14,133 nt of DNA, from positions 1 to 14,133 of the forward strand of contig JAFPCE010000173.1 of the NCBI GenBank assembly GCA_017390245.1, read 5' to 3'. A model generated the notes under the pieces. It was not told the origin of the DNA. It was given only the letters and a program-made list of their open reading frames with translations, and did not search any database. The translations under genes were made by a program, and so were the position numbers. The DNA comes from Selenomonadaceae bacterium. Lineage in GTDB: Bacteria > Bacillota > Negativicutes > Selenomonadales > Selenomonadaceae. Positions 5,903 to 14,133 of the stretch are shown piece by piece. The stretch's first letter is position 1. Every line of letters starts with the position of its first letter.

Positions 5903-5985
5903 AAAGGCTAGCAGAGTCAAAGTGATTTGTTATCAGAAAGATGGACAATATCATATTAATCACCTTACTGCTAGTCTTTACTTTT
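5903..5985 (+). terminator. Long imperfect inverted repeat, probable terminator after ppk
   Basis: AAAGGCTAGCAG (5903-5914) pairs with CTGCTAGTCTTT (5968-5979) with one G-U wobble. Inside it GTGATT (5922-5927) pairs with AATCAC (5958-5963), leaving a loop of about 30 nt and a small internal bulge. T-rich sequence (TCTTTACTTTTT) follows on the plus strand. The arm length and large loop are unusual for an intrinsic terminator, so a small mobile-element relic or a structured RNA are alternatives. Confidence 0.5.
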
Positions 5986-6006
5986 TGTGTAGCTTTAGGC
6001 TATAAT
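5977..6006 (+). promoter_or_regulatory. Putative distal promoter of rnjA
   Basis: TTTACT (5977-5982) and a perfect TATAAT (6001-6006) are 18 bp apart. A start near 6013 would give a leader of about 175 nt. A second perfect TATAAT (6156-6161) with a poor -35 could give a short-leader transcript starting near 6168. Confidence 0.4.
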
Positions 6007-6051
6007 ATTCTTAATGAGCGGAACGGTTAATTGATTTTACATTTTATTGCT

Positions 6052-6116
6052 GCTTAGCATTGAGGTGGAAATCCTTAATACTAAGCCTTGTTGTGGTGTT
6101 TGGCAACGGAAAAGGC
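6052..6116 (+). ncRNA. Structured 5' leader of rnjA (two competing hairpins)
   Basis: Hairpin A pairs GCTTAG-C-ATTGAGG (6052-6065) with CCTTAAT-A-CTAAGC (6073-6086): 13 pairs, one mismatch and a 7-nt loop. Hairpin B pairs GCCTTGTTG (6085-6093) with CAAC (6104-6107) and AAGGC (6112-6116), with GGAA bulged. The two share bases 6085-6086, so they cannot both form fully. Neither is followed by a T-run. I do not recognise a known riboswitch class. The rest of 5887-6189 holds no supportable gene. Confidence 0.4.
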
Positions 6117-6189
6117 AGGTTCAAGGGACAGTTCGGACTTAGATAATTAATATTTTATAATAGAAAATAGAATAATGGAGGTGTGATTT

Positions 6190-7854
6190 TTGGCAAAAGA
6201 TAAGCAAAAATTACAGATTATTCCTCTCGGGGGATTAGGTGAAATTGGCAAGAACATGACTGTTGTTCGATATGGTGACGAAATTATACTTATCGATGCA
6301 GGTTTGATGTTCCCAGATGAGGAAATGTTAGGTATTGACCTGGTTATTCCGGATATTACGTATTTGCTGGAGAACCAGGACATGGTTAAGGCAATTGTGC
6401 TGACTCATGGTCATGAGGATCATATTGGTGCGCTGCCTTACGTGTTAAAGCAGATTAAGGTGCCTGTATATGGAACACGCCTTACTTTGGGTATTCTGGA
6501 GGGCCGCCTGCGGGAAAATGGCGTAGATTCCGGCATGCTGAAGGTAGTTAATCAGGGTGACAGCATCAAGGCGGGCTGCTTTAATGTTAATTTCATACGT
6601 GTAAATCATAGTATTCCAGATGCAGTTGGTTTAGCTATAACCACTCCTATGGGCACTATTGTCCATACTGGTGACTTTAAGCTGGACTACACTCCTATTG
6701 ATGGCAAGATGACGGATTTCCGCCGTTTTTCTGATTTAGGCAACAAGGGCGTACTTTTAATGATGGCTGATAGTACCAATGCGGAGCGTTCTGGCCATAC
6801 TCCTAGTGAAAGCACTGTAGGTGCTTCCTTTGATAAGGCCTTCCACAATGCCCGTTCCCGTATTATCGTGGCTACCTTCTCTTCTAATGTACATCGTATC
6901 CAGCAGGTTGTTAATACTGCTGTAAGATATAACCGCAAGGTAGCAGTACTGGGCCGCAGCATGGTTAATGTTGTAAATATTTCTCTGGAGCTGGGGTATA
7001 TTGAGGCTCCTGAGGGAACTATCATAGATATTGATGCTATTAATAATTACCCTGCAGACCAGGTGGTAGTTATTACTACAGGCAGCCAGGGCGAGCCTAT
7101 GTCAGCTCTGACCCGCATGTCCCAGTCTGATCACCGCAAGGTAGATATTGCCCCTGGCGACACTATTATTATTTCTGCGACCCCAATTCCTGGTAATGAG
7201 AAGCTGGTTTCCCGTACCATCGATAACCTGCTGAAGCTGGGTGCCAACGTGGTTTATGGCAGAGAAAATGGCATTCATGTTTCTGGCCATGCCAGCCAGG
7301 AGGAACTGAAGCTGATGCACAATCTGGTGCGGCCAAAGTTCTTTATTCCTGTTCATGGTGAATACCGCCATTTGGTTAAGCACGCTAAGCTGGCTCAGGA
7401 GCTGGGCATGCCAAAGGAAAATATTTTCATTGGCGAAAATGGCCAGATTCTGGAGTTTACCAGAGAAAAGGGCTATGTAGCTGGCCGGGTTACTGCTGGC
7501 CGTGTATTGGTTGATGGCTTAGGCGTAGGCGATGTAGGCAACATCGTATTGAGAGACAGACGCCAGCTTTCCCAGGATGGTATCATCATCATTGTGGTTA
7601 CCATGGAAAAGGGTACTGGTACTGTTATGGCTGGTCCTGATATTGTTTCCCGCGGATTTGTGTATGTCCGTGAGTCTGAGGAATTGATGGACGAGGTTAA
7701 GGCAAGAGTTGAAGATGCTTTAATGCGCTGCGAGGAAGAGGGCATCACTGAGTGGTCCCAGCTGAAGTATGCTATGCGTGAAGCACTGGGCAAGTTCATC
7801 TTTGAGCGTACCCGCCGCCGCCCAATGATTCTGCCTATCATTATGGAAGTTTAA
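6190..7854 (+). CDS. rnjA: Ribonuclease J
   Basis: RNase J is a zinc-dependent beta-CASP metallo-beta-lactamase enzyme with 5'-to-3' exonuclease and endonuclease activity, central to mRNA decay and rRNA maturation in Bacillota. The 554 residues equal the usual length. Metal ligands are visible: HGHEDH (73-78), His140 in VNHSIPD, Asp162 in HTGDFKLD, and His389 in PVHGEYRHL. GHASQEEL with His367 belongs to the beta-CASP/C-terminal ligand set, and the Lys/Arg-rich FERTRRRP end is typical. The only possible start is TTG 6190: GGAGGTG (6177-6183) lies six bases upstream and an in-frame TGA at 6184-6186 blocks any longer form. A weak start codon and a structured leader suggest controlled expression. 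The gene is a single unit ending at a strong terminator. Confidence 0.96.
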   Translation: MAKDKQKLQIIPLGGLGEIGKNMTVVRYGDEIILIDAGLMFPDEEMLGIDLVIPDITYLLENQDMVKAIVLTHGHEDHIGALPYVLKQIKVPVYGTRLTLGILEGRLRENGVDSGMLKVVNQGDSIKAGCFNVNFIRVNHSIPDAVGLAITTPMGTIVHTGDFKLDYTPIDGKMTDFRRFSDLGNKGVLLMMADSTNAERSGHTPSESTVGASFDKAFHNARSRIIVATFSSNVHRIQQVVNTAVRYNRKVAVLGRSMVNVVNISLELGYIEAPEGTIIDIDAINNYPADQVVVITTGSQGEPMSALTRMSQSDHRKVDIAPGDTIIISATPIPGNEKLVSRTIDNLLKLGANVVYGRENGIHVSGHASQEELKLMHNLVRPKFFIPVHGEYRHLVKHAKLAQELGMPKENIFIGENGQILEFTREKGYVAGRVTAGRVLVDGLGVGDVGNIVLRDRRQLSQDGIIIIVVTMEKGTGTVMAGPDIVSRGFVYVRESEELMDEVKARVEDALMRCEEEGITEWSQLKYAMREALGKFIFERTRRRPMILPIIMEV

Positions 7855-7884
7855 TAAATTTCCGGCAGTTTTGAGAAAATATTT

Positions 7885-7923
7885 AGGAGATCTATATAGG
7901 TTAACTATGTAGGTCTCCTTTTT
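7885..7923 (+). terminator. Intrinsic terminator of rnjA
   Basis: The 15-bp stem AGGAGATCTATATAG (7885-7899) and CTATGTAGGTCTCCT (7905-7919), with two G-U wobbles, has a GTTAA loop and is followed by TTTTT (7919-7923). Confidence 0.92.
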
Positions 7924-7939
7924 GTATTGGCTGTATTTA

Positions 7940-7948
7940 TGCTATAAT
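7940..7948 (+). promoter_or_regulatory. Extended -10 promoter of priA
   Basis: TGCTATAAT is a perfect extended -10, 16 bp beyond the rnjA terminator T-run, with only a T-rich -35. A start near 7955 gives a leader of about 85 nt. A second possibility is TTGACA (7983-7988) with AATAAG (8005-8010) 16 bp later. Confidence 0.5.
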
Positions 7949-8038
7949 GAAATGGCTGTTTTAAATAAAAAGTGTCTTGAATTTGACAAGGCTGACGGAA
8001 TGAAAATAAGTCTAGAATTTTGAATGAGATGATAGAGC

Positions 8039-10480
8039 ATGAAAATTGCTGATGTTTATATAAATATTCCTATTAAAAGCATTGCCCAGGCTTTCAGCTA
8101 CATTGTGCCGGAGAAGCTTAGTGGAATCGGTGCTGGCTGGCGTGTGCTGGTGCCCTTTGGCAGCCGGGATATTGAAGGCTTTGTGGTGGCAGTGCACCAG
8201 AATACGGATATTGATATTAAAAAACTGAAATATATTAAAGAGGCTGTGGACCAGGAAGCATGGTTTTCACCGCTTTTGCTGGAGGCTGCCCAGTGGATGG
8301 CTGATTATTATCTTTGTTCAGCTGGAGAAATAATGCGGCTCTTTATGCCGGGAAAAAGCGGCCTGAAAATAAAGCTGCAATTCCAGGCAGAGGCTGATAT
8401 GCAGGATCACATGCTGCTAATGGTGGATATGTACCGCCAGGTGTATGAGCTGTTATTGTCCGAAGGGCCTTTGGCGGAAAATGAGCTGAAGAAAAAGCTG
8501 GCTGAAAAGGGCTATGCTGGAGCTTTGGAAAATCTGGCTAATATCCTGGAAAGCCTGCTTCGCTATAAGGTCATTACCAGAAAATACCAGTCCAGCCAGA
8601 GAGCTAAGGTGCAAACAGAGGACTATGCCCAGGTGCTGCAGGAAATAACTGAGGATATGCTGGCAAGTCTCAAGCGGAAAAAGACACAGCAAAAGCTGGC
8701 TATATTCCTTCGGGATAATCCTGCTGCAGGTGGCTACAGCCTGGCAGAGCTGCAGAAACAGGGCTTTTCCAGAGCTATAGTAAAGGCACTGGCAGAAACG
8801 GGTATCATTAAAATAGACCAGCGGCGGGTGCTGCGGGACAGCTATGATGCTGTAACAGCTAAGGCTAAGGAAATTGAGCTTTCAGATGCGCAAAAGCAGG
8901 CTGTAGAAAAAATAGACCAGCAGATAACTGCTCAGGAAAATAAAACCTTTTTACTATATGGTGTCACTGGCAGTGGTAAAACCCAGGTGTATATTGAGGC
9001 GGCGAAAAAGGCCCGCAGCCAGGGGAAATGCGTTATTGTCTTAGTGCCTGAGATTGCCCTGACAGGCCAGGTGGTGCAGGCTTTTAAGGGATATTTTGGC
9101 CATGATATTGTGGTGATGCACAGCCGTCTGTCTGTCAACGAGCGCAATGATGCTATTTTCAGGGTACGGCAGCAGGAGGCAGGCATTATTATTGGTGCCC
9201 GCTCAGCGCTTTTTACTCCTGCCCAGGATGTGGGCTTAATCATCATGGACGAGGAGCAGGATAATTCCTACAAGCAGGATGAATCCCCCAGGTATCATGC
9301 CAGAGTTGTGGCAGATAAGCTGGCACAGCTCCATGGTGCAGTATTGCTTTTAGGCAGTGCTACGCCTTCATTGGAGACATATTACAAAGCCATTAGGGGC
9401 GAATATGGCCTTTTGACATTGCCAAAGCGCATTGGCAACAGGCCTTTGCCACGTGTTGCCTGCGTGGATATGCGGCGGGAGCTGAAGCTGGGGAGAAGAA
9501 CGGTAATTTCCCTACAGCTCCGGAGGCTCATTGAGGATACCCTGAGCCGGGGAGAGCAGATTATTTTGATGCTGAACCGACGGGGCTTTTCTACCTTTGT
9601 CATGTGTCGTGCCTGTGGTGAGGCCATTAAGTGCCCCCAGTGCACTATGCCACTGGTGTACCATAATGACGGCAGGCTGCTTTGCCACCACTGTGATATC
9701 CAGCAGCCTGTACCAGATGTATGCCCTAAGTGTGGCAGTACATATATTAAATACTTTGGTTCTGGTACGGAAAAGCTGGAGAAGGAGCTTAGGGAATTTG
9801 TGCCCCAGGCCAGGGTTATCCGCATGGACAGGGACACAACTACCGGCAAATTCGGCCATACAGAGATTTTGGACAGATTCCGGAAAAAAGAATTTGATAT
9901 TTTGCTGGGAACGCAGATGGTGGCGAAGGGCCATGATATCCCCGATGTTACTGCTGTGGGGATTATCAGCGCAGATTCTGCTTTAAATATGCCTGATTTC
10001 CGGGCGGCAGAAAGAGTGTTTATGCTCATAACCCAGACTGCAGGCAGAGCTGGACGTGGTGCTATTCCTGGCAATGTTATAGTCCATAGCTATCGGCCGG
10101 AGCACAATGCTGTAGCCTGCGGTGTAAGGCAGGACTATGAAAGCTTTTTCCATGAGGAAATGCAAATAAGAAAGGCACTGTTTTATCCGCCTTATAGCCG
10201 CATAATAAAGCTGGTTTTCCAGCATGAGGATGAGGCAAAGGCCAGGGAGATGGCCCAGGAGTTAAAGGACCATTTTCTGGAGTGCTTTGGCTTGAATAAT
10301 CCTTTGCAGCAGTGCATTGGACCTGCACCGGCCATGATGGCCAGACTGAGGGGCATCAGCCGTTTTGTGGTGCTGATAAAGACCGCCCAGCTAGAGGCGG
10401 TGCAGAGCTTTTTGAAAAGCAATGATATAGATAAAAATATGCAGGTAATGGTGGATATTGATCCTATTACTACGTCATGA
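8039..10480 (+). CDS. priA: Primosomal protein N' (replication restart helicase PriA)
   Basis: PriA recognises stalled or repaired forks and reloads the replicative helicase; it is a 3'-to-5' superfamily 2 DNA helicase. The 813-residue protein has the 3'-end-binding N-terminal domain (start KIADVYINIPIKSIAQAFSY) and a winged-helix region. Helicase lobe 1 carries Walker A GVTGSGKT (308-315), Walker B DEEQ (404-407), then SYKQDESPRYHARVVA and GSATPSLETYY. Eight cysteines for two zincs lie inserted in lobe 2: Cys 523, 526, 532, 535, 549, 552, 562, 565. GTQMVAKGHD, SADSALNMPDFRAAER and QTAGRAGRG follow. Most PriA proteins read DEEH at the Walker B box; this one has Gln. The region before ATG 8039 has only a weak GA-rich ribosome site. 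No def or fmt genes follow, unlike many genomes; a dynamin gene comes next after 80 bp. Confidence 0.96.
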   Translation: MKIADVYINIPIKSIAQAFSYIVPEKLSGIGAGWRVLVPFGSRDIEGFVVAVHQNTDIDIKKLKYIKEAVDQEAWFSPLLLEAAQWMADYYLCSAGEIMRLFMPGKSGLKIKLQFQAEADMQDHMLLMVDMYRQVYELLLSEGPLAENELKKKLAEKGYAGALENLANILESLLRYKVITRKYQSSQRAKVQTEDYAQVLQEITEDMLASLKRKKTQQKLAIFLRDNPAAGGYSLAELQKQGFSRAIVKALAETGIIKIDQRRVLRDSYDAVTAKAKEIELSDAQKQAVEKIDQQITAQENKTFLLYGVTGSGKTQVYIEAAKKARSQGKCVIVLVPEIALTGQVVQAFKGYFGHDIVVMHSRLSVNERNDAIFRVRQQEAGIIIGARSALFTPAQDVGLIIMDEEQDNSYKQDESPRYHARVVADKLAQLHGAVLLLGSATPSLETYYKAIRGEYGLLTLPKRIGNRPLPRVACVDMRRELKLGRRTVISLQLRRLIEDTLSRGEQIILMLNRRGFSTFVMCRACGEAIKCPQCTMPLVYHNDGRLLCHHCDIQQPVPDVCPKCGSTYIKYFGSGTEKLEKELREFVPQARVIRMDRDTTTGKFGHTEILDRFRKKEFDILLGTQMVAKGHDIPDVTAVGIISADSALNMPDFRAAERVFMLITQTAGRAGRGAIPGNVIVHSYRPEHNAVACGVRQDYESFFHEEMQIRKALFYPPYSRIIKLVFQHEDEAKAREMAQELKDHFLECFGLNNPLQQCIGPAPAMMARLRGISRFVVLIKTAQLEAVQSFLKSNDIDKNMQVMVDIDPITTS

Positions 10481-10525
10481 TGATGAGCTTTTGCAGATGC
10501 CAGCCTGCATATTGACTGACTTTGC

Positions 10526-10534
10526 TGGTATAGA
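10526..10534 (+). promoter_or_regulatory. Putative promoter of the dynamin gene
   Basis: TGGTATAGA is an extended -10-like sequence, so transcription would start near 10541, about 20 nt before the ATG. No convincing -35 is seen; TTGACT (10512-10517) is too close. Read-through from priA is also possible, since no terminator lies between 10480 and 10561. Confidence 0.3.
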
Positions 10535-10560
10535 AATTGAAGTTGAATACAGGAGAATTT

Positions 10561-13500
10561 ATGAAGGATAATTTGGTGCGGTCACAGCTGGTGGCTGCTT
10601 ATGAATATTTTAAAAATGCCGGTCATGAGCATAATGTCTCCAGAATTGCCCAGCTGGCACAAAAGCTGCAGCAGGGAGAGTATGCCATTGCCTTTGCTGG
10701 CCACTTTTCTGCTGGCAAGTCCAGTATGATTAACAGCCTGCTGGGACAGGAGCTGCTGCCTGCCAGCCCTATACCTACCAGTGCCAATCTGGTGCGGGTT
10801 CATAAGGGGGAGGAATATGCCAGAGCCTTTTTCAAGAAGGGCAGGCCTAGAAAGTATTTAGCGTCCTATGATTATGGCCTGGTGCGGAGCTTTTGTACTG
10901 ATGGTGACCAGATTGAAATGCTGGAAATCAGCCGCCAGGATTTAAAACTGCCTGACAGAGTAGAAATAATGGATACGCCAGGCATCGATTCAGCTGATGA
11001 TGCCCACCGCCTGGCAACAGAGGAGGCACTGCATTTAGCAGATCTGATTCTCTATGTCATGGATTATAACCATGTGCAGGCGGAGCTGAATTTAGAATTT
11101 ACCAAGGCTTTAACCAAGGCTGGTAAAAAGGTGTACCTGGTTATTAATCAGATAGATAAGCATGTGGAGCAGCAGCTGTCCTTTGAGAGCTTTAAACAGG
11201 GCACAGAAGCGGCTTTTGCTGCCTGGGGTGTAGAGCCGGCAGGCTATTTCTATACCTCTGTCAAACGGGATGATTTACCATATAACCAGTACCATGAGCT
11301 GAAGTCCATGCTGGAGGCTGATATGGCTAATTGCCAGTCTCTGCTGGCAGATTCTGTGGCAGCATCCTTGCAGAAAATTCTGGCTGAATACATTAAGGAA
11401 TGTGAAAAGCAGGATCAGGCAAAGGCGGGGGAAGCAAAGGCTCTGCTGGCAAGCCTTGCACCTGAACAGCTGCAGCAGCTGCAGGGGGATTACCAGCGCC
11501 TGCAGGCAGAAAAACAGCTGCTGTCAGAGAACTGGCAGGAGGCCTTTAAGGAAGGCTTGCAGAATATCCTGGATAATGCCTATCTGATGCCAACCTCCAC
11601 CAGAGATTTAGCCAGGGATTATCTGGTGGCCTGTGAGCCAGATTTCAAGGTAGGCTTCTTTGGCCGTGGCAAAAAGACTATGCAGGAAATACAGCACCGC
11701 CGGGAGGTGTTTTTTGCTGATGCTTCCGAAAAGGCTAAGCTGCAGATAGAAATTCATTTAAAGAGCTTTTGTGTGGATTTTGCCCGTAAATATGGTGCAG
11801 CCCAGCAGGAGCTGGTGGATATGATACAGGATATTACAGTACTGCCACCAGAGGAGCTGCTGCAGTCTGCTATGCGCACTGGTGCTAAGCTGACTCAGGA
11901 TGGCACCTATGTCATGAACTATACAGCAAATTTTGCAGAAGGCATTAAAAACGAAGCCCGCAAGCAGGCAAAGAATATAGAGGATGCGCTGGAGAAAATT
12001 TTAGCTGTGCGCAGCCAGACCAGGGGCAGTGAAATAGATAAGCAGCTGGCTGCCATTAAAGCTTATGCCGGTGCCTGGGAATTGCTGGACAGGCAGCAGG
12101 AAAAGCTGGCTGATTTACAGCAGGAGTTGCAGGCTTTAAGGGATAATGCCAGGGAAATCAGCGAGCCTTATACTGGCATAGCTAAAGAATTGTTTACAGA
12201 GCAGGCCATGGATGAAGAGATTGTGCCAAGCCTGACGGGAAAAGAGGCAGAGACAAAAGCAGCAGATACATCTGATGTTAATCTGGCCAGGGCTAACAGC
12301 AAAATCCAGGTGCTGGAGGCAGGCGAAATGGCGGAAGTTAAAGAGGCTGAAGCTGTTAAGGACAGCAATATGTCTGCTGGTAAAGATGATGCTGCTGAAG
12401 CAGATCTGGGAGAGCAGCATGGCCGCGAGGCGTTGGCTATGTGGAGTGAAAAGCTGGCCAGTGCAGCTAAGGAATTAGCGGTGATACCAGCCTTGGAGCA
12501 GCTATCCCAGGAAATGGCAGAAAGAGCCCAGAGACTATCTAATAAGGGCTTTATGGTAACACTTTTTGGTGCTTTCAGCGCTGGAAAGAGCTCCTTTGCC
12601 AATGCGCTGCTGGGACGGGAAATTTTGCCTGTATCACCAAATCCTACTACCGCTGCCATCACTAAAATCATGCCAGTGGATGAATCTCACAGCCATGGCA
12701 CAGTGGAAGTGAAGCTGAAGGATGCTGATATGCTTCTGGCTGATATTAACCGTGCTTTCCGCGTATTTCATCTGGAGGCTGGTTCACTGGAGAAGGCTGC
12801 CAGCTTTGCCAGTGATTTAGTACATGACACAGTGGGCAAGCATCAGAGGGAAAGAACATTTTTAAGAGCTTTTATCAAGGGCTATGCAAAGGCAGCAGAT
12901 AAATTGGGACAGCTATTGCTGTGTGATTTAGAGGAGTTTGCCATTTATGCAGCCCAGGAGGACAAGTCATGCTTTGTAGACTGGATTCAGGTTTATTATG
13001 ACTGTGAATTTACTGCTTTAGGCATGACCTTAGTGGATACCCCAGGTGCTGATTCCATTAATGCCCGTCACACTAATATGTCCTTTAACTTTATCCGCCA
13101 GTCTGATGCAGTGCTGTTTGTAACATACTACAACCATGCCTTCAGCAAGGCTGACAGGGAATTTTTAATACAGCTGGGCCGCGTGAAGGACAGCTTTGCC
13201 CTGGATAAAATGTTCTTTATCGTCAATGCTATTGACCTGGCGGCAGATGAAGCTGAGGCTCAGGCAGTAGCTGGCTATATCGGCGATCAGTTAAAGCGCT
13301 ATGGCGTCAAGAAGCCACAGCTGTTTTCTCTGTCCAGCCGGGAGATGCTGCAGGAAAAGCTGGCAGGACGCAGGGAAAAATATCCTTTTGAAAAGGCTTT
13401 TTACCAGTTTGTGTTCAGGGATTTGCTGGATATTGCCATCAATGGCGCTAAGGGCGAATATGAAATGGCTGCAAGCCGTTTAGATGAGCTGATTGCCATG

Positions 13501-14133
13501 GCCAGAGGCGATAGCAGCCAGAAGCAGGCCCGCCATGATAAGCTGCTGGAATATCTGCAGCTAGGACAAGCAAAGCTATCTGAGCTTAGCAGCCAGGAGA
13601 TGCGGCAACGGGCAGAGCAGGAGCTGCAGGAATTGATGTATTATGTAAAGCAGAGAGTGTTCCTGCGGTATAGTGATTTTTACCGTGAGTCCTTTAATCC
13701 TGCCACCTTGCGGGGGAAGGCTGATGCAAAGCAGCTGGGTAATGCCTGGAGTGAGCTGACGGAAAGCCTGGGCTTTGACCTGGCTCAGGAGCTGAGGGCT
13801 ACCCTTTTACGCATGGAGCAGTTTGGCAGCAGGCAGCTTACGGCCCTGCAGCAGCAGGCTAATGATAAGCTGGTGGAAATCAGCGGTGAGCTGCGTCTGC
13901 TCAGCAAGGAATATGCTCTTGACTGCGGGCTGGAATTTCCTACAGCTTTTGCCCATGCAAGGCAGGAAGACTGCAAGGCAGCTTTAGGTCTTTATAAAAA
14001 TGCCAAGGACTTCTTTGAGGGTGGTACCAGCAAAATTATGGAGCAGGAGCTGGAGAAGATATACAGTTCCTGGGCGGATGCTTATTTAAAGCAGCAGCAG
14101 GAAAGAATGCAGCAGGCTCTGGCCAAGGAGCTG
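10561..14133 (+). CDS. dynA: Double dynamin-like GTPase, DynA type (3' end cut by window)
   Basis: The frame is open for 1191 codons from ATG 10561 (AGGAGA at 10551-10556) to the window edge without a stop. It holds two full dynamin-type GTPase modules in tandem. Module 1: P-loop GHFSAGKS (47-54), PTS switch Thr73, DTPG (138-141), NQID (196-199). Module 2: GAFSAGKS (670-677), PNPTTAAITK, DTPG (826-829), NAID (889-892). Helical, Gln/Leu-rich stalk segments follow each. FKVGFFGRGKKT (about 365-376) resembles a block I recall in the first half of DynA. A polar acidic linker of about 90 residues (535-625) joins the halves and looks disordered. Bacillus subtilis DynA is a fused double dynamin of about this length that tethers and fuses membranes and supports membrane-stress and phage tolerance; the same role here is inferred. 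No transmembrane helix is visible. Only a short C-terminal piece should be missing. Confidence 0.92.
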   Translation, partial: MKDNLVRSQLVAAYEYFKNAGHEHNVSRIAQLAQKLQQGEYAIAFAGHFSAGKSSMINSLLGQELLPASPIPTSANLVRVHKGEEYARAFFKKGRPRKYLASYDYGLVRSFCTDGDQIEMLEISRQDLKLPDRVEIMDTPGIDSADDAHRLATEEALHLADLILYVMDYNHVQAELNLEFTKALTKAGKKVYLVINQIDKHVEQQLSFESFKQGTEAAFAAWGVEPAGYFYTSVKRDDLPYNQYHELKSMLEADMANCQSLLADSVAASLQKILAEYIKECEKQDQAKAGEAKALLASLAPEQLQQLQGDYQRLQAEKQLLSENWQEAFKEGLQNILDNAYLMPTSTRDLARDYLVACEPDFKVGFFGRGKKTMQEIQHRREVFFADASEKAKLQIEIHLKSFCVDFARKYGAAQQELVDMIQDITVLPPEELLQSAMRTGAKLTQDGTYVMNYTANFAEGIKNEARKQAKNIEDALEKILAVRSQTRGSEIDKQLAAIKAYAGAWELLDRQQEKLADLQQELQALRDNAREISEPYTGIAKELFTEQAMDEEIVPSLTGKEAETKAADTSDVNLARANSKIQVLEAGEMAEVKEAEAVKDSNMSAGKDDAAEADLGEQHGREALAMWSEKLASAAKELAVIPALEQLSQEMAERAQRLSNKGFMVTLFGAFSAGKSSFANALLGREILPVSPNPTTAAITKIMPVDESHSHGTVEVKLKDADMLLADINRAFRVFHLEAGSLEKAASFASDLVHDTVGKHQRERTFLRAFIKGYAKAADKLGQLLLCDLEEFAIYAAQEDKSCFVDWIQVYYDCEFTALGMTLVDTPGADSINARHTNMSFNFIRQSDAVLFVTYYNHAFSKADREFLIQLGRVKDSFALDKMFFIVNAIDLAADEAEAQAVAGYIGDQLKRYGVKKPQLFSLSSREMLQEKLAGRREKYPFEKAFYQFVFRDLLDIAINGAKGEYEMAASRLDELIAMARGDSSQKQARHDKLLEYLQLGQAKLSELSSQEMRQRAEQELQELMYYVKQRVFLRYSDFYRESFNPATLRGKADAKQLGNAWSELTESLGFDLAQELRATLLRMEQFGSRQLTALQQQANDKLVEISGELRLLSKEYALDCGLEFPTAFAHARQEDCKAALGLYKNAKDFFEGGTSKIMEQELEKIYSSWADAYLKQQQERMQQALAKEL

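Noticed and set aside
6014..6034. Six-codon ATG...TGA frame in the rnjA leader as a leader peptide
   Set aside because: There is no ribosome site before it and no run of a regulatory amino acid.
6147..6383. Antisense 78-residue frame over the rnjA start
   Set aside because: It overlaps the conserved RNase J N-terminus and promoter region and has no recognisable content.
9382..10074. 230-residue antisense frame inside priA
   Set aside because: It is a long shadow frame opposite highly conserved helicase and zinc motifs, with no protein-family character.
12168..12671. 167-residue Ala/Ser-rich antisense frame in the dynamin gene
   Set aside because: It is the mirror of the Glu/Ala-rich linker and second P-loop; its bias comes from codon use on the coding strand.
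1..14133. Defence island, CRISPR array, prophage or transposon
   Set aside because: No repeat-spacer pattern, integrase, transposase or nuclease-toxin gene was seen. The dynamin is of the chromosomal DynA type, not in a defence gene cluster within view.

Overview
The window looks like a stretch of chromosome from an anaerobic member of the Bacillota. Three things support this. The gene set is typical of that phylum: RNase J, the TmcAL tRNA-acetylating enzyme and a double dynamin of the Bacillus DynA type. Ribosome binding sites are strong AGGAGG-like motifs. Intrinsic terminators are classic hairpin plus T-run. A flavoprotein with a compact Cys cluster and the style of the Ppx and Ppk sequences would fit the Negativicutes (Selenomonas/Anaerovibrio-like), but that lineage is only an inference. 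I see no phage, plasmid, CRISPR, tRNA, rRNA or insertion-sequence genes.

Layout. 1-125 is the 3' end of an unrecognised coiled-coil gene. 228-866 is a membrane-anchored SLT-type lytic transglycosylase. It converges on tmcAL (956-2194, minus strand), and each gene has its own terminator in the gap. A divergent promoter region (about 2195-2390) separates tmcAL from ogt (2392-2910). Then come an iron-sulfur-flavoprotein-like reductase (2993-3532), whose promoter carries a 20-bp near-palindrome, and a small single-PAS protein (3615-3986) closed by a strong terminator. A ppx-ppk polyphosphate locus follows (4225-5886). After a roughly 300-bp intergenic region with two notable RNA-fold signals lies rnjA (6190-7854, TTG start), then priA (8039-10480), then the first 1191 codons of a double dynamin-like GTPase (10561 to the window end).

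The most unusual part is the polyphosphate locus. The ppx exopolyphosphatase gene has lost an internal block together with its reading frame. The adjacent ppk gene appears to have lost two large internal blocks while staying in frame, leaving a 267-residue protein where about 690 is usual. The ppx junction reads as a 7-bp shared sequence used by both flanks, as expected for a deletion between short direct repeats. Upstream of ppx, hexamers resembling Gram-positive PhoP boxes recur in an 11-bp register, so the regulatory region of a phosphate-responsive polyphosphate operon seems to have outlived its enzymes.

The remaining genes are mostly housekeeping: cell-wall turnover, tRNA modification, alkylation-damage repair, RNA decay, replication restart and membrane remodelling. 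They are mostly separate transcription units with their own promoters, several of the extended -10 type (TGnTATAAT-like). No clearly new multi-gene system was found. The points most worth checking are the eroded ppx-ppk locus, the candidate Pho-type control region, the flavoprotein operator and the structured leader of rnjA.
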